64,000 nt of DNA from an uncultured Draconibacterium sp. Lineage in GTDB: Bacteria; Bacteroidota; Bacteroidia; Bacteroidales; Prolixibacteraceae. Positions 1 to 8,454 of the stretch are shown piece after piece. A program made the translations under genes and the position numbers. The DNA is taken from the NCBI RefSeq assembly GCF_963675065.1, contig NZ_OY775906.1:2024001-2088000 (forward strand). Reading direction: 5' to 3'. The notes beneath the pieces are model-generated. The model saw only the letters and a list, made by a program, of their open reading frames with translations, was not told where the DNA came from and ran no database searches. The first letter of the stretch is position 1. Each line of letters starts with the position of its first letter.

Positions 1-561
1 ACCTTAAACAACGAAAATCCGTTTAGCTTTTTTGATAACCTAAAACAGCCATTTGCCAAATGGGCGCAATTGTCGGTGTTTTATCTCATCCGGCTCAACC
101 AAATACCAGTGCCGGCTTTTGCCCGGTTTCTTTCTTTTAAACATTACAACATCCGGAATTTCAGCCTGAAGATGATTACTTTTTTTCAGCAGCTTGAAGA
201 TGTTTCGGAAGTGATAAAAATGGCGGATAGTGAGATGGAAGAGACCCGGTTTCTGGCGTACAAAGCCATTAACGACCTTCGCTTATACGACAGCCGCGAA
301 TTGATAAAAAAGAAATTTGATGGCGAAACAAAACGCAATAAACTTGAAATTCTGAAAGCATTTAAAAATATTGGCGATACGGATGATTTTGCTTTTCTTG
401 AAGAGGTGATGATATCCGGTTCAATATCGTTAAAGCTGGAAGCATGTCGCTCGGTGTATTACATGAGTGAAGAAAGCAGAGACAAAATTAGTAAGCATAC
501 AAAAAAAGAAATACCGGAACTTGAACTTTTATTAGCTCATGTAAAGGATCCGCGAAATTAG
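1..561 (+). CDS. HEAT-repeat protein, 3' part only (truncated by window edge)
   Basis: The frame is open from the first base to the stop at 559-561, so the visible part is a C-terminal fragment of about 186 residues. The TTG at 70 is unlikely to be the true start. The fragment is mostly paired amphipathic helices with charged turns, as in HEAT/Armadillo-like repeat proteins, for example the stretch with EETRFLAYKAINDLR and the following LEILKAFKNIGDTDD. No enzyme motif is visible. It ends 3 bases before the GT2 start, so the two are co-transcribed and the protein probably scaffolds or regulates the polymer synthase. The N-terminus, including any membrane segment, lies outside the window. The HEAT assignment rests on pattern, not a profile search. 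Confidence 0.6.
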   Translation, partial: TLNNENPFSFFDNLKQPFAKWAQLSVFYLIRLNQIPVPAFARFLSFKHYNIRNFSLKMITFFQQLEDVSEVIKMADSEMEETRFLAYKAINDLRLYDSRELIKKKFDGETKRNKLEILKAFKNIGDTDDFAFLEEVMISGSISLKLEACRSVYYMSEESRDKISKHTKKEIPELELLLAHVKDPRN

Positions 562-564
562 TAT

Positions 565-1989
565 ATGGGAATTGTAAGGATAATAATCGAATCGTTATTT
601 CTGATTTATACAATTGGTATTTTCAGTTTTTATTTTTGGCTTGCCATTGTTTCGGCCAGAGAATTGATACGAAATGTTCGCGAAGCTAAAACCACCAACT
701 TCGATGCGCTTCTGTCTTCTCCATTTGCTCCCAAAATTTCGCTTTTAGCACCGGCATTCAACGAATCGCTTACCATTGTCGACAACATAAAAGCACTGCT
801 TGGGCTGTATTATCAGAATTTCGAGATAATTGTTATTAACGATGGCAGCAAAGACGATTCGCTGGAGAAAACAATTGCTGCATTCGATCTCGAGAAAGTA
901 CCTTTTGCGATTGATTACCAGATACAGTGCCAGGAGATTCTTGGGGTGTATAAATCGCGGGCAAAGGCTTACTCGAACCTTACTGTAGTTGATAAACGCA
1001 ATGGAGGAAAAGCCGATGCTCTAAATGCAGGAATTAACATTGCCAAAGGCGATTATTTTATATCAATTGATGTGGATTCGATTATCGATCCGCACGCCCT
1101 GAAAAAGCTGATAAAACCCTTCCTTGAAGCAAGCGACAAAAAGGTTATTGCCGCCGGTGGTGTAATTCAAATTGCCAATTCGTGTATAATCGAAAACGGG
1201 CAGTTGGTGGAAGTAAATGTTCCCAGCAAACTTATTCCCCGTTTCCAGGTCATCGAATACAGCCGTTCGTTTCTGATGGGAAGGCTGGCCTGGAGCCGCC
1301 TCGATGGTTTATTGCTAATATCGGGGGCACTGGGTCTTTTTGACAAGGAAGTGGTTATAAACTGCGGCGGCTACTACACCAAAACAGTTGGCGAAGATAT
1401 GGAGTTGGTAGTACGCATGCGCAAGTACATGGCCAACCAGGGGATAAAATACAAGGTGGTTTATATTTCTGATCCCTTGTGCTGGACCGAAGCACCTTCA
1501 ACCCTTAAAGTACTCGGATCACAGCGAAACCGATGGACACGCGGCACAATTGATACCATAATGCTTCACCGCGAAATTTTTATGAATCCAAAGTTTGGTT
1601 TTATGGGTATGGTTTCGCACCCCTACTGGGTGTTTTTCGAATGGCTGGCCCCGATTGTTGAATTTTTAGGCATATTTTATTTTATTACTATAGCCTTGCT
1701 TGGGCTGGCCGACTGGTCGTTTTTTTACGTGATGTTTGGTTTTATATACTTTTTTGCAATTATGATTTCGACCTATGCCATCCTTTTCGACCATCTTTCT
1801 TACAACCGCTACAAGAAAAAACGAATGATAATAAAGTTGCTAATGACAACCTGGCTCGAGCCGTTTATCTACCATCCTTTAATTGTGTATTGGGGGCTCC
1901 GGGGAAATTACGATTACTTTATAAAAAAGAAAAAATCGTGGGGGAAAATGACACGTGCCGGCTTTGACATTTCGAAACAAAAAAAATAA
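565..1989 (+). CDS. Processive family 2 glycosyltransferase, membrane-bound
   Basis: A 474-residue inner-membrane glycosyltransferase of the chitin/hyaluronan/poly-N-acetylglucosamine synthase type. Residues 5-30 form a transmembrane segment. The GT-A domain follows with APAFNES near 62-68, INDGS near 91-95, the metal-binding DVD at 169-171, the GED acceptor/base motif near 276-278 and QxxRW (QRNRW) at 320-324. The last motif is typical of processive enzymes. Three or four hydrophobic segments follow from about residue 350. There is no PilZ domain, so direct c-di-GMP control is not indicated. The gene sits between a HEAT protein and a YaiO barrel with almost no spacing. The sugar substrate cannot be read from the sequence. 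Confidence 0.87.
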   Translation: MGIVRIIIESLFLIYTIGIFSFYFWLAIVSARELIRNVREAKTTNFDALLSSPFAPKISLLAPAFNESLTIVDNIKALLGLYYQNFEIIVINDGSKDDSLEKTIAAFDLEKVPFAIDYQIQCQEILGVYKSRAKAYSNLTVVDKRNGGKADALNAGINIAKGDYFISIDVDSIIDPHALKKLIKPFLEASDKKVIAAGGVIQIANSCIIENGQLVEVNVPSKLIPRFQVIEYSRSFLMGRLAWSRLDGLLLISGALGLFDKEVVINCGGYYTKTVGEDMELVVRMRKYMANQGIKYKVVYISDPLCWTEAPSTLKVLGSQRNRWTRGTIDTIMLHREIFMNPKFGFMGMVSHPYWVFFEWLAPIVEFLGIFYFITIALLGLADWSFFYVMFGFIYFFAIMISTYAILFDHLSYNRYKKKRMIIKLLMTTWLEPFIYHPLIVYWGLRGNYDYFIKKKKSWGKMTRAGFDISKQKK

Positions 1990-1995
1990 AATACA

Positions 1996-3234
1996 GTGAG
2001 ACAGATTCGATTGTATTTCCAAATAGTAAGTGTACTTGTTATTTTTCTGGTTACAGGAACATCAGGTATTCTACAGGCTCAAACCTTTGATGAGGCCCGA
2101 AACTATGCCTTTAACGGTGAACGGGAAAAAGCCCGCAGTATTTGCCGTCAGATTCTTTCCGAAAGTTTTAATTCGGATGTGGCTTTGTTGATGGGCCGCA
2201 CCTATGCCTGGGATGGAATGTACGATTCGGCAAGGGTGGTATTACAGGAAGTTTTAATACAGCGCCCTGAAAACATGGAAGCCTATGACGCGCTTTCTGA
2301 TGTTGAGTTTTGGGCTGATGACAATGCGAAAGCCATTGAATATTGTAACGCAGCCTTAAAGCTGGAGCCGGGGGAGTCAAAGTTTACAATGAAAAAAGCC
2401 CGTATACTTTACAGCGATGAGCAATACGCGGAAGCAGTTGAAGTGTTGGAAAAGTACCTGCATGAAAACCCGGGCGAACCAGACTTTCTGCTCAAATTAA
2501 AAGATTACAGGCTTGACTTGATGAAAAACAAAATCAGGCTGGTTTACACCTACGATCATTTTGACAGCGATTTTAACCGCGATCCCTGGCAGTTTCTGGC
2601 CCTGTCGTATGGGCGAAAAACCAAACTGGGATCGGTAATTACACGATTAAATTATGCAAACCGTTTCAATTCAAACGGGCTGCAATTAGAAATAGATGCC
2701 TACCCAAAAATTGGAGAAAACAACTACGCCTATGTGAATTACGGATACTCGTCGTATTCGCTTTTCCCGGGAAACCGTTTTGGTTTTGAGCTGTACCACA
2801 ATTTTCCAAAAGCATGGGAAGGTTCAATAGGAATGCGCTACCTCGATTTTAACTCTTCGGGGGTTGACATTTATACCGCTACATTGGGAAAATATGTAGG
2901 AAATTACTGGGTTTCGTTGCGATCGTATGTTACCCCCGATTCAGATGGGACTTCGGTTTCCGGCGCGTTATCGGTACGGCGCTATTTCGCCGATTCCGAA
3001 AATTATTTGGGGCTTAAACTAAGTTATGGTGTTTCGCCCGACGACAACAGGAAACCAATCGATACTGAAAAGAACCTGACCTTAAAAACCAGGTCGGTAA
3101 GAGTGGAATACAACCGGCTAATAAAAAAATTATGGATTGTAAGCGCCGGATTTAACATGGGTAACGAACAATTAGAACCCGGGAATTATTCGGGATACTA
3201 TTCGTTTGATATAGGATTTTCGAGGTTGTTTTAA
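1996..3234 (+). CDS. TPR protein with YaiO-type outer-membrane beta-barrel
   Basis: 412 residues starting at GTG 1996, six bases after the GT stop. A signal peptide ends near LQAQ (residues 1-29). Residues 30-170 are TPR-like helical repeats (ALLMGRTYAWDGMYDSARVVLQ, AIEYCNAALKLEPGE). From about 175 to the end is a beta-barrel with alternating aromatic strands and a terminal aromatic residue (FSRLF), matching the YaiO outer-membrane domain. TPR plus barrel recalls PgaA/AlgK-AlgE type polysaccharide exporters, so the likely role is to pass or process the polymer made by the neighbouring GT2. This role is inferred from context. The start could instead be further inside, but the GTG keeps the complete signal peptide. 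Confidence 0.8.
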   Translation: MRQIRLYFQIVSVLVIFLVTGTSGILQAQTFDEARNYAFNGEREKARSICRQILSESFNSDVALLMGRTYAWDGMYDSARVVLQEVLIQRPENMEAYDALSDVEFWADDNAKAIEYCNAALKLEPGESKFTMKKARILYSDEQYAEAVEVLEKYLHENPGEPDFLLKLKDYRLDLMKNKIRLVYTYDHFDSDFNRDPWQFLALSYGRKTKLGSVITRLNYANRFNSNGLQLEIDAYPKIGENNYAYVNYGYSSYSLFPGNRFGFELYHNFPKAWEGSIGMRYLDFNSSGVDIYTATLGKYVGNYWVSLRSYVTPDSDGTSVSGALSVRRYFADSENYLGLKLSYGVSPDDNRKPIDTEKNLTLKTRSVRVEYNRLIKKLWIVSAGFNMGNEQLEPGNYSGYYSFDIGFSRLF

Positions 3235-3244
3235 TGGAGATTAA

Positions 3245-5269
3245 ATGGGGAAAATTACCAATATATTAGGCTTGCTTGTACGCACATTAAGGCGTTTTAT
3301 CAGCCTGAGTTTTATTCTGGCCGGTATTATTTTGTTTGTGCGTTTATACGAGATGATTATCACCTCTAACTACTACAATTATCCACCGGGTAGTTTTAGC
3401 TCGTTGCTTATCGGAATAAAATACGACATCATTCTATACCTTAGGGTTTCTGCAGTGTTAATGGTTCCATTTTTACTACTGGGTTTGTTCAGCCAAAAAG
3501 CAGCGCGTGTATTTTTTATTTCCGCTTCGGTATTTCTGGTGTTGGGCGATATGCTGCTGCTCAAATACTTCTCAACCGCCGGTGTTCCGCTTGGCTCCGA
3601 TTTGTTTGCCTATTCCATCGAAGAAATCAACCAAACCGTGCAAAGCTCCGGCGAAATGAATGTGTGGCCGTTCGTTTTTATGGCGCTCTTTTTAGTGTAC
3701 ATGGTGAGGGTTTTTATAAAACACGTGTACTTTAAGCTAAAACCGTGGATGCTTTTAATTATCTCGGCTGCGATGTTTGCCTCATTTGCCCCAATCGATT
3801 TTCTAAAACCACAACCTTCCGATTTTGAAAACGAATTTTCGCTGTTTGCAGCTACCAATAAACTCAACTTTTTTAGCGAAAGTGTATTAACGCGTTATGT
3901 CTTTAACGAGCAGCAGAGCCAGCAAACTTACACCTTTAAAACACAAGTAACCACTGCCGATGGTTCTTTTACTTACCTCGATGAAGATTACCCTTTCCTC
4001 CACAAGGAAACAACACCTGATGTTTTGGGTAAATACTTTGAACCACTGGAAACCAAGCCGAACATTGTTTTTATTATTGTTGAAAGTCTTGGCCGGGCCT
4101 ACAGTGGAGAAGATGCCTACCTGGGCAGTTTTACGCCCTTTCTGGATTCGCTGATGGACAAAAGTTTGTACTGGGAAAACAATTTAAGCACTTCGGGCCG
4201 AACTTTCGAGGTGCTTCCGTCAACCCTGGCATCGGTTCCGTTTGGCGACCGCGGTTTTACAGAACTTGGCGAAGATATGCCCGATCATTTAAGCTTGATT
4301 AGTATTTTAAAAACTCAGGCCAACTACACCAGTTCGTTTACCTACGGCGGTGAAGCACATTTCGATAATATGGATATTTTTCTGAAACGGCAGGGGCTCG
4401 ATAAGATTATCGACAATACCAATTTTGGCACAGGCTATAAAAAAATGCCGCCCTCTTCTACCAGCGGTTTCTCGTGGGGATTTGGCGATAAAGAAATTTT
4501 CAGACGTTATATCGATGAAATTAAAGCTGATACAGCAAGTCCGCGAATGGACATTATCCTTACGCTGGCAATACACAGCCCTTTTGTGGTTGCCAACCAG
4601 GAATATTACATTTCTAAATTTAACGAGCGATTGGAAGAATTAGAACTTTCAGAGAAAACAAAAAACTTTAATCGGAATTATCAGCAACAGTTTTCAACGG
4701 TGCTTTATTTTGATGATGCGCTCAGGTATTTCTTTAGCGAATTCAGGAAACTACCTTCGTTTAACAACACCATTTTTGTTATTACTGGCGACCACCGTAT
4801 GCCGGAAGTTCCGATAAGTACGCAGCTCGACAGATTTCATGTGCCGCTGGTAATTTATTCGCCAATGATAAAAAAGCCAGCTAAATTCTCATCCCTTGTT
4901 ACCCATTTTGATATTACGCCTTCGTTGCTTGCCATGCTGGATGCCGATAGCATCATTTCGCGTCCGAAAGCAGCAGCCTGGATCGGACATGGGCTTGACG
5001 ATGAAGAAGATTTCAGGGTAGCGAATGATTATCCTCTGATGCGAAACAAAAACGAAATCCTCGATTTTATCGATGGAGAACGGATGTTGGCCAACAAAGT
5101 AATTTACCAGGTTTACGAGAACATGAACATTGAAACCGTTGATGAACCTGACCGGGAAAAAGAGCTTGAAGCTAAACTCAACAATTTCCTGTTAAAGAAT
5201 AATCATGCGATTAAGAATAATAAACTTATTCCAGACTCGCTGAAAGTGTATACTTACAAAGGACAGTAA
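3245..5269 (+). CDS. LtaS-like membrane sulfatase/phosphoglycerol transferase
   Basis: 674 residues. About five N-terminal transmembrane helices (residues 10-200) are followed by an exported alkaline-phosphatase-superfamily domain. The metal-ligand ESLG motif has Glu near residue 280, the nucleophile region GRTFE has Thr near 320, and GDHR (Asp/His 516-517) supplies the second metal site. The family transfers glycerol-phosphate or phosphoethanolamine, or hydrolyses sulfate or phosphate esters, on the outer side of the inner membrane. It is last in the operon with the GT2 and YaiO genes, which suggests it decorates the polymer or its lipid anchor. A true lipoteichoic acid is unlikely in a diderm. 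The exact donor is unknown. Confidence 0.8.
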   Translation: MGKITNILGLLVRTLRRFISLSFILAGIILFVRLYEMIITSNYYNYPPGSFSSLLIGIKYDIILYLRVSAVLMVPFLLLGLFSQKAARVFFISASVFLVLGDMLLLKYFSTAGVPLGSDLFAYSIEEINQTVQSSGEMNVWPFVFMALFLVYMVRVFIKHVYFKLKPWMLLIISAAMFASFAPIDFLKPQPSDFENEFSLFAATNKLNFFSESVLTRYVFNEQQSQQTYTFKTQVTTADGSFTYLDEDYPFLHKETTPDVLGKYFEPLETKPNIVFIIVESLGRAYSGEDAYLGSFTPFLDSLMDKSLYWENNLSTSGRTFEVLPSTLASVPFGDRGFTELGEDMPDHLSLISILKTQANYTSSFTYGGEAHFDNMDIFLKRQGLDKIIDNTNFGTGYKKMPPSSTSGFSWGFGDKEIFRRYIDEIKADTASPRMDIILTLAIHSPFVVANQEYYISKFNERLEELELSEKTKNFNRNYQQQFSTVLYFDDALRYFFSEFRKLPSFNNTIFVITGDHRMPEVPISTQLDRFHVPLVIYSPMIKKPAKFSSLVTHFDITPSLLAMLDADSIISRPKAAAWIGHGLDDEEDFRVANDYPLMRNKNEILDFIDGERMLANKVIYQVYENMNIETVDEPDREKELEAKLNNFLLKNNHAIKNNKLIPDSLKVYTYKGQ

Positions 5270-5589
5270 GCATAAGAACACGACTCGAGCGAACATCATT
5301 TTTGGTTTTGAAAAATCGATACGCCCGGGATCAGACCATTGTAGACATTGCTCCATTCTCAGGAGCGACTCATGTCCCCGTCATCAATGACAACGTGGTG
5401 CATTTTGATTATTTTCTGATTTATGGTTAATTTTTGATCTTTTAAAACTATTTTTAAGCCAAAGAAACCACGTACAATGGAAACAATCTGTTCTAAAACC
5501 GCTGCCCAAAACAATTTATAAAACTCAATAATATCGCCCCGGAAATGGGGTTCAGACTACCTGCCATTAGGCAGCATAAACAATAAAAT

Positions 5590-5659
5590 ATGAAACGAAC
5601 ATGAATTTTCCTCATTCTAAATTCACAAACAAGAATGATTAAAATTTATGTGAGTTCCT
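5590..5659 (+). repeat. Interspersed hairpin element, copy 1
   Basis: Starts with ATGAAACGAACAT and folds into a stem-loop (arms 5601-5618 and 5632-5649, 13-base loop) followed by GTGAGTTCC. The loop resembles copy 2. A second small stem-loop follows (CTGAATGT 5658-5665 with ACATTCAG 5681-5688). It lies in the 543-base gap between the LtaS-like gene and the TPR gene. No gene is evident in that gap. Confidence 0.7.
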
Positions 5660-5709
5660 GAATGTCTTTAAATTTTTTGAACATTCAGAAATCAAAAAAT
5701 TTTAAACAG

Positions 5710-5779
5710 ATGAAACGAGCATGAATTTTTATTCTTCAAATTCACAAACAAGAAGAATTTAAATTCATCGGGAGTTACA
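5710..5779 (+). repeat. Interspersed hairpin element, copy 2
   Basis: Begins ATGAAACGAGCAT 120 bases after copy 1. Arms 5721-5736 and 5753-5768 enclose a loop sharing AATTCACAAACA with copy 1; GGGAGTTACATC follows. The arm sequences differ between copies while pairing is kept apart from a central two-base mismatch in each, so the fold seems conserved. A third, shortened ATGAAACGAAC lies at 5790-5800, just before the TPR gene. Confidence 0.7.
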
Positions 5780-5812
5780 TCGAATACAAATGAAACGAAC
5801 AATTTTAATGAG

Positions 5813-7006
5813 ATGAAACTAAAACTTACTCTAATTCTGATTTTTTGCGTCACCATTTCCTTTGCCCAAAAAGGAGTGATAGATGAAGCGAATAAGCTTA
5901 TTGAATTAAAAAAATACGAATCGGCATATAAGCTGCTGGATGATGCTGATCCGAATAATGAAAAACCGGAAATTGCAATTGCAAAAACCGAACTGCTAAT
6001 AAACTATTATGTTACCACTGAAAAGCACCAGATTTTTGCATTAAAAGACTTAAACCCTAACGAAGAACTATCAGCTATTCGTGGAGGTGAAGGTAATTTT
6101 TCCAGGTTTAAATTTTCGCCAAATACTGTATTACCTGACCTGATTGAGAAATACCCGGACAACTATGAGTTGCAAAAAGAATTAGGAAACTTCTATCATG
6201 AGATTCATTTAAAATACGACGATAACTGGTTATTGCCGGATTCGGTTTTGGTGAATAAATTCCAAAGCTATTACCTGAATGCCTATAAACATGATGTGTT
6301 TGATGCCTGGTCGGCTTATGGTATTGGCTATGCCTATCTTATCAACCTGGATTATCAATCATCTATTCCATACTTTAAAAAATCGATCGAACTAAACAAT
6401 AAAGACCCGTATAGCAATTATAATCTTGCTTATGCCTATTTATACACCGATCAAACAGAAAAAGGAATTGAAAGTGCCAAAAAAGCGTTGGACCTGTATG
6501 ACGATCCCGGAAATATGGCCAATGTGGCCAGAATGATTGCCGTGATGTACCTGGAGCTGGAGGATTCGGTAAATGCCCTGGAGTATTACAAAAGATCTGA
6601 TCTCATTCAACCCGACAATTATTCTACTGTAGAAGCACTACTGGAGTTGGAAATGGATCTGAATATGGAATCATACAAGGAGCGGACAAAGCAGCTTTTC
6701 TTACTGGCGCCGGAAGCTCCAACGGTTTATCAAGATCTGATGAGATTTTACTGGACCGTTAATAAACCTGACGAGTTGATCGAATTCCTATCGGAGCAAA
6801 CAAGTAACTATTCTGCCGATTACAAAGTAAGTGGAAATTTAAAATTTTATACCGCTTTGATTCAACATGACAAAAAAGATTTTAAGAATGCCAAATTGAA
6901 TTTCCAGTTAGCAAAAGAAGCCTATGAAAAAGTATTTGATGCTGATCATCAGGTGTTCAAAGTAATTGAATCCTACAACAATAAGTTGGCAAACTTCGGT
7001 TCCTGA
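5813..7006 (+). CDS. Exported TPR protein, function unknown
   Basis: 397 residues with a clear signal peptide (MKLKLTLILIFCVTISFAQ). The mature part consists of helical tetratricopeptide-like repeats, clearest at about residues 160-235 (AWSAYGIGYAYLINLDYQ, SIPYFKKSIELNNKDPYSNYNLAYAYLY, GIESAKKALDLY). No catalytic motif, lipobox or C-terminal sorting domain is visible. It is probably periplasmic and binds another protein. It is transcribed alone after the hairpin repeats and is followed by a terminator-like repeat at 7053. I do not recognise a specific family. Confidence 0.75.
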   Translation: MKLKLTLILIFCVTISFAQKGVIDEANKLIELKKYESAYKLLDDADPNNEKPEIAIAKTELLINYYVTTEKHQIFALKDLNPNEELSAIRGGEGNFSRFKFSPNTVLPDLIEKYPDNYELQKELGNFYHEIHLKYDDNWLLPDSVLVNKFQSYYLNAYKHDVFDAWSAYGIGYAYLINLDYQSSIPYFKKSIELNNKDPYSNYNLAYAYLYTDQTEKGIESAKKALDLYDDPGNMANVARMIAVMYLELEDSVNALEYYKRSDLIQPDNYSTVEALLELEMDLNMESYKERTKQLFLLAPEAPTVYQDLMRFYWTVNKPDELIEFLSEQTSNYSADYKVSGNLKFYTALIQHDKKDFKNAKLNFQLAKEAYEKVFDADHQVFKVIESYNNKLANFGS

Positions 7007-7052
7007 TCGTGCTCTCCTGCTACAATCGGGCGAAAGCAGAAAATTTAAAAAA

Positions 7053-7146
7053 ATATAAAAGGCTTTAGCACTTAATCGATACTTAAATGCTAAAGCCTTT
7101 TATTCATTCACCTCCTAATCACCGGGCTAAAGCCACGGTGCAAATA
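7053..7146 (+). repeat. REP-like repeat with terminator hairpin, copy 1
   Basis: The first half is a strong stem-loop (AAAAGGCTTTAGCA 7057-7070 with TGCTAAAGCCTTT 7088-7100), which can terminate the TPR gene. About 25 bases later comes a second palindrome, CACCGGGCTAAAG then CCACGGTG, ending near 7142. A copy about 80 percent identical by eye lies at 12965-13060 in the same orientation. Bases 7147-7320 hold small inverted repeats (TCCCGAC/GTCGGGA, CTCCTGACAGGAG) but no convincing gene. Confidence 0.75.
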
Positions 7147-7330
7147 ATAAAACCAACCACCTCACCGCCGTAAACGTGGTCCCCTTCCCGACGAAGAGTC
7201 GGGACAGGCTCTCCTGACAGGAGGATAAACTCCATTGTTGTGTGTAACCCCGCTGCCGTGCATCCTTTCGCGTGGTGTATAGTTTGCCTCTATATTGAAT
7301 TTCTACCCTCTCTGCATACATTATTACCGT

Positions 7331-7557
7331 GCGAGTATATAAAAATAGCCTGCGAGGGGCTATTATAAGTGCGCGAGGTAGTTATATTCATCTGCGAGGG
7401 TCTAATATTTACCTGCGAGGAACTAATATATATGTGCGAGGTAACCTCGCATTCCTTTTTATATCCCTCGCGCCTGTTTATTTATCCCTCGCAGGCTAAT
7501 ATTTGTCCCTCGCACGTATTTATATATACCTCGCACCCTATTACTAGTACCTCGCAT
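7331..7557. repeat. 21-bp-periodic inverted heptamer array A
   Basis: TGCGAGG or a one-base variant starts at 7331, 7352, 7373, 7394, 7415 and 7436. Its reverse complement CCTCGCA or a variant starts at 7446, 7467, 7488, 7509, 7530 and 7551. Both sets have an exact 21-bp period. The two arms meet at TGCGAGGTAACCTCGCA (7436-7452). The 14-base spacers are A/T-rich and all different. The array lies between the convergent TPR gene and the gene at 7584, ending 27 bases from the latter's stop. Open frames through it are by-products of a period divisible by three. Confidence 0.93.
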
Positions 7558-7583
7558 AACAATATTTGATAGGATGACAGGGT

Positions 7584-8294
7584 TTAGCCGGCAGAATTGT
7601 TTTTGCGTTGATCCTTTTGCTTCCAGTATTGGCTAACATAACCCACATAACGATCTTTTCGGTGGCGAAAAATATACTGGCCGGCACTTCGGATTTCGCT
7701 TACTTGCTGATGCAGGTACCAAAAGGCTTTATTACGAATAACAGCCACTTCTTTTAGGCGCTCTTTTTCATTTTTACTTTTTGCCCACAACCCGGCAAGC
7801 TCCTCTGATTTTGCTGTAGCGGTATCGAGTAAATCCTGGTTAAAACCAATGGCTGTAAGCAGCTCACTATTGCTTCGTCCAAGTACCGACAGGTTATACA
7901 GATCCTGGATCAGACTGGCATAACCGCTTCCTTTAGCAATGTATTTTAGTCGGGCTGATAAATCGGCACTATTCCGAAAGGCAAAACGCATGGCACGTAA
8001 CAATTCGGTTGCCAATTTACTGGCTCCCGGTAGCTGCAATTTCCACTGCACCTGCGCATCGCCCGGAGTTTTTGATTTCTTTTCCCATAGAGACTGAGCA
8101 TCACGACAGGCTTTAATATTTTCCGGCAATTTGAGAATCAGTTCCTTATCAACACCGGCTTTTACCAACTCAGGCACATCATCAATACACCATACATAAA
8201 GGTTTTCGGCCTCCTGCAAAAACGTGGCAACGGATTGGTTCGGGCGCGACGATTTTATTTCGTCAGGTTGGGTTGTTTGCTTGATTGTTGGCAT
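7584..8294 (-). CDS. Uncharacterised helical cytoplasmic protein
   Basis: 236 residues, mostly alpha-helical, without signal peptide, transmembrane segment or lipobox. The N-terminal 20 residues are polar and probably disordered. The C-terminus is basic (SAGQYIFRHRKDRYVGYVSQYWKQKDQRK). The pattern RSAGQY..R....RYVGY resembles a recurrent Bacteroidota hypothetical family that I cannot name. It stands alone on the minus strand, separated from the metal operon by the terminator at 8389, and its stop lies beside the 21-bp array. A link to the array is possible but rests only on position. Confidence 0.65.
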   Translation of the reverse strand: MPTIKQTTQPDEIKSSRPNQSVATFLQEAENLYVWCIDDVPELVKAGVDKELILKLPENIKACRDAQSLWEKKSKTPGDAQVQWKLQLPGASKLATELLRAMRFAFRNSADLSARLKYIAKGSGYASLIQDLYNLSVLGRSNSELLTAIGFNQDLLDTATAKSEELAGLWAKSKNEKERLKEVAVIRNKAFWYLHQQVSEIRSAGQYIFRHRKDRYVGYVSQYWKQKDQRKNNSAG

Positions 8295-8388
8295 TTTTTT
8301 CGATTTGGGTGAATCAATATCTTTTTGTTAAGCACAAGATAGTTTAGATTTGATAAAAAGGCAAATTGCAATTTTGATTGGATATTAT

Positions 8389-8418
8389 AAAAGCATCGCC
8401 CTTACAGACGATGCTTTT
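8389..8418 (-). terminator. Terminator of the metal-uptake operon
   Basis: AAAAGCATCG at 8389-8398 pairs with CGATGCTTTT at 8409-8418 around a 10-base loop, giving a short U-run on the minus strand 37 bases after the last lipoprotein gene. Confidence 0.7.
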
Positions 8419-8454
8419 ACTTGCCGGGCCTTTGCCTTGCTACGAAATAAGACC

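Noticed and set aside
7127..7321. 64-codon minus-strand frame
   Set aside because: It lies across the REP-like element and small inverted repeats; the sequence (VGKGTTFTAVRWLV) looks like translated repeat DNA.
7331..7557. CRISPR array
   Set aside because: Repeat units are only 7 bp (10 bp in array B), spacers are 14 or 11 bp, half the copies are inverted, and no cas genes are near.
7369..7569. 66-codon open frame with heptad-like repeats across array A
   Set aside because: It exists because 21 bp equals seven codons; it has no start context, and the conserved unit is an inverted DNA heptamer that changes strand halfway.
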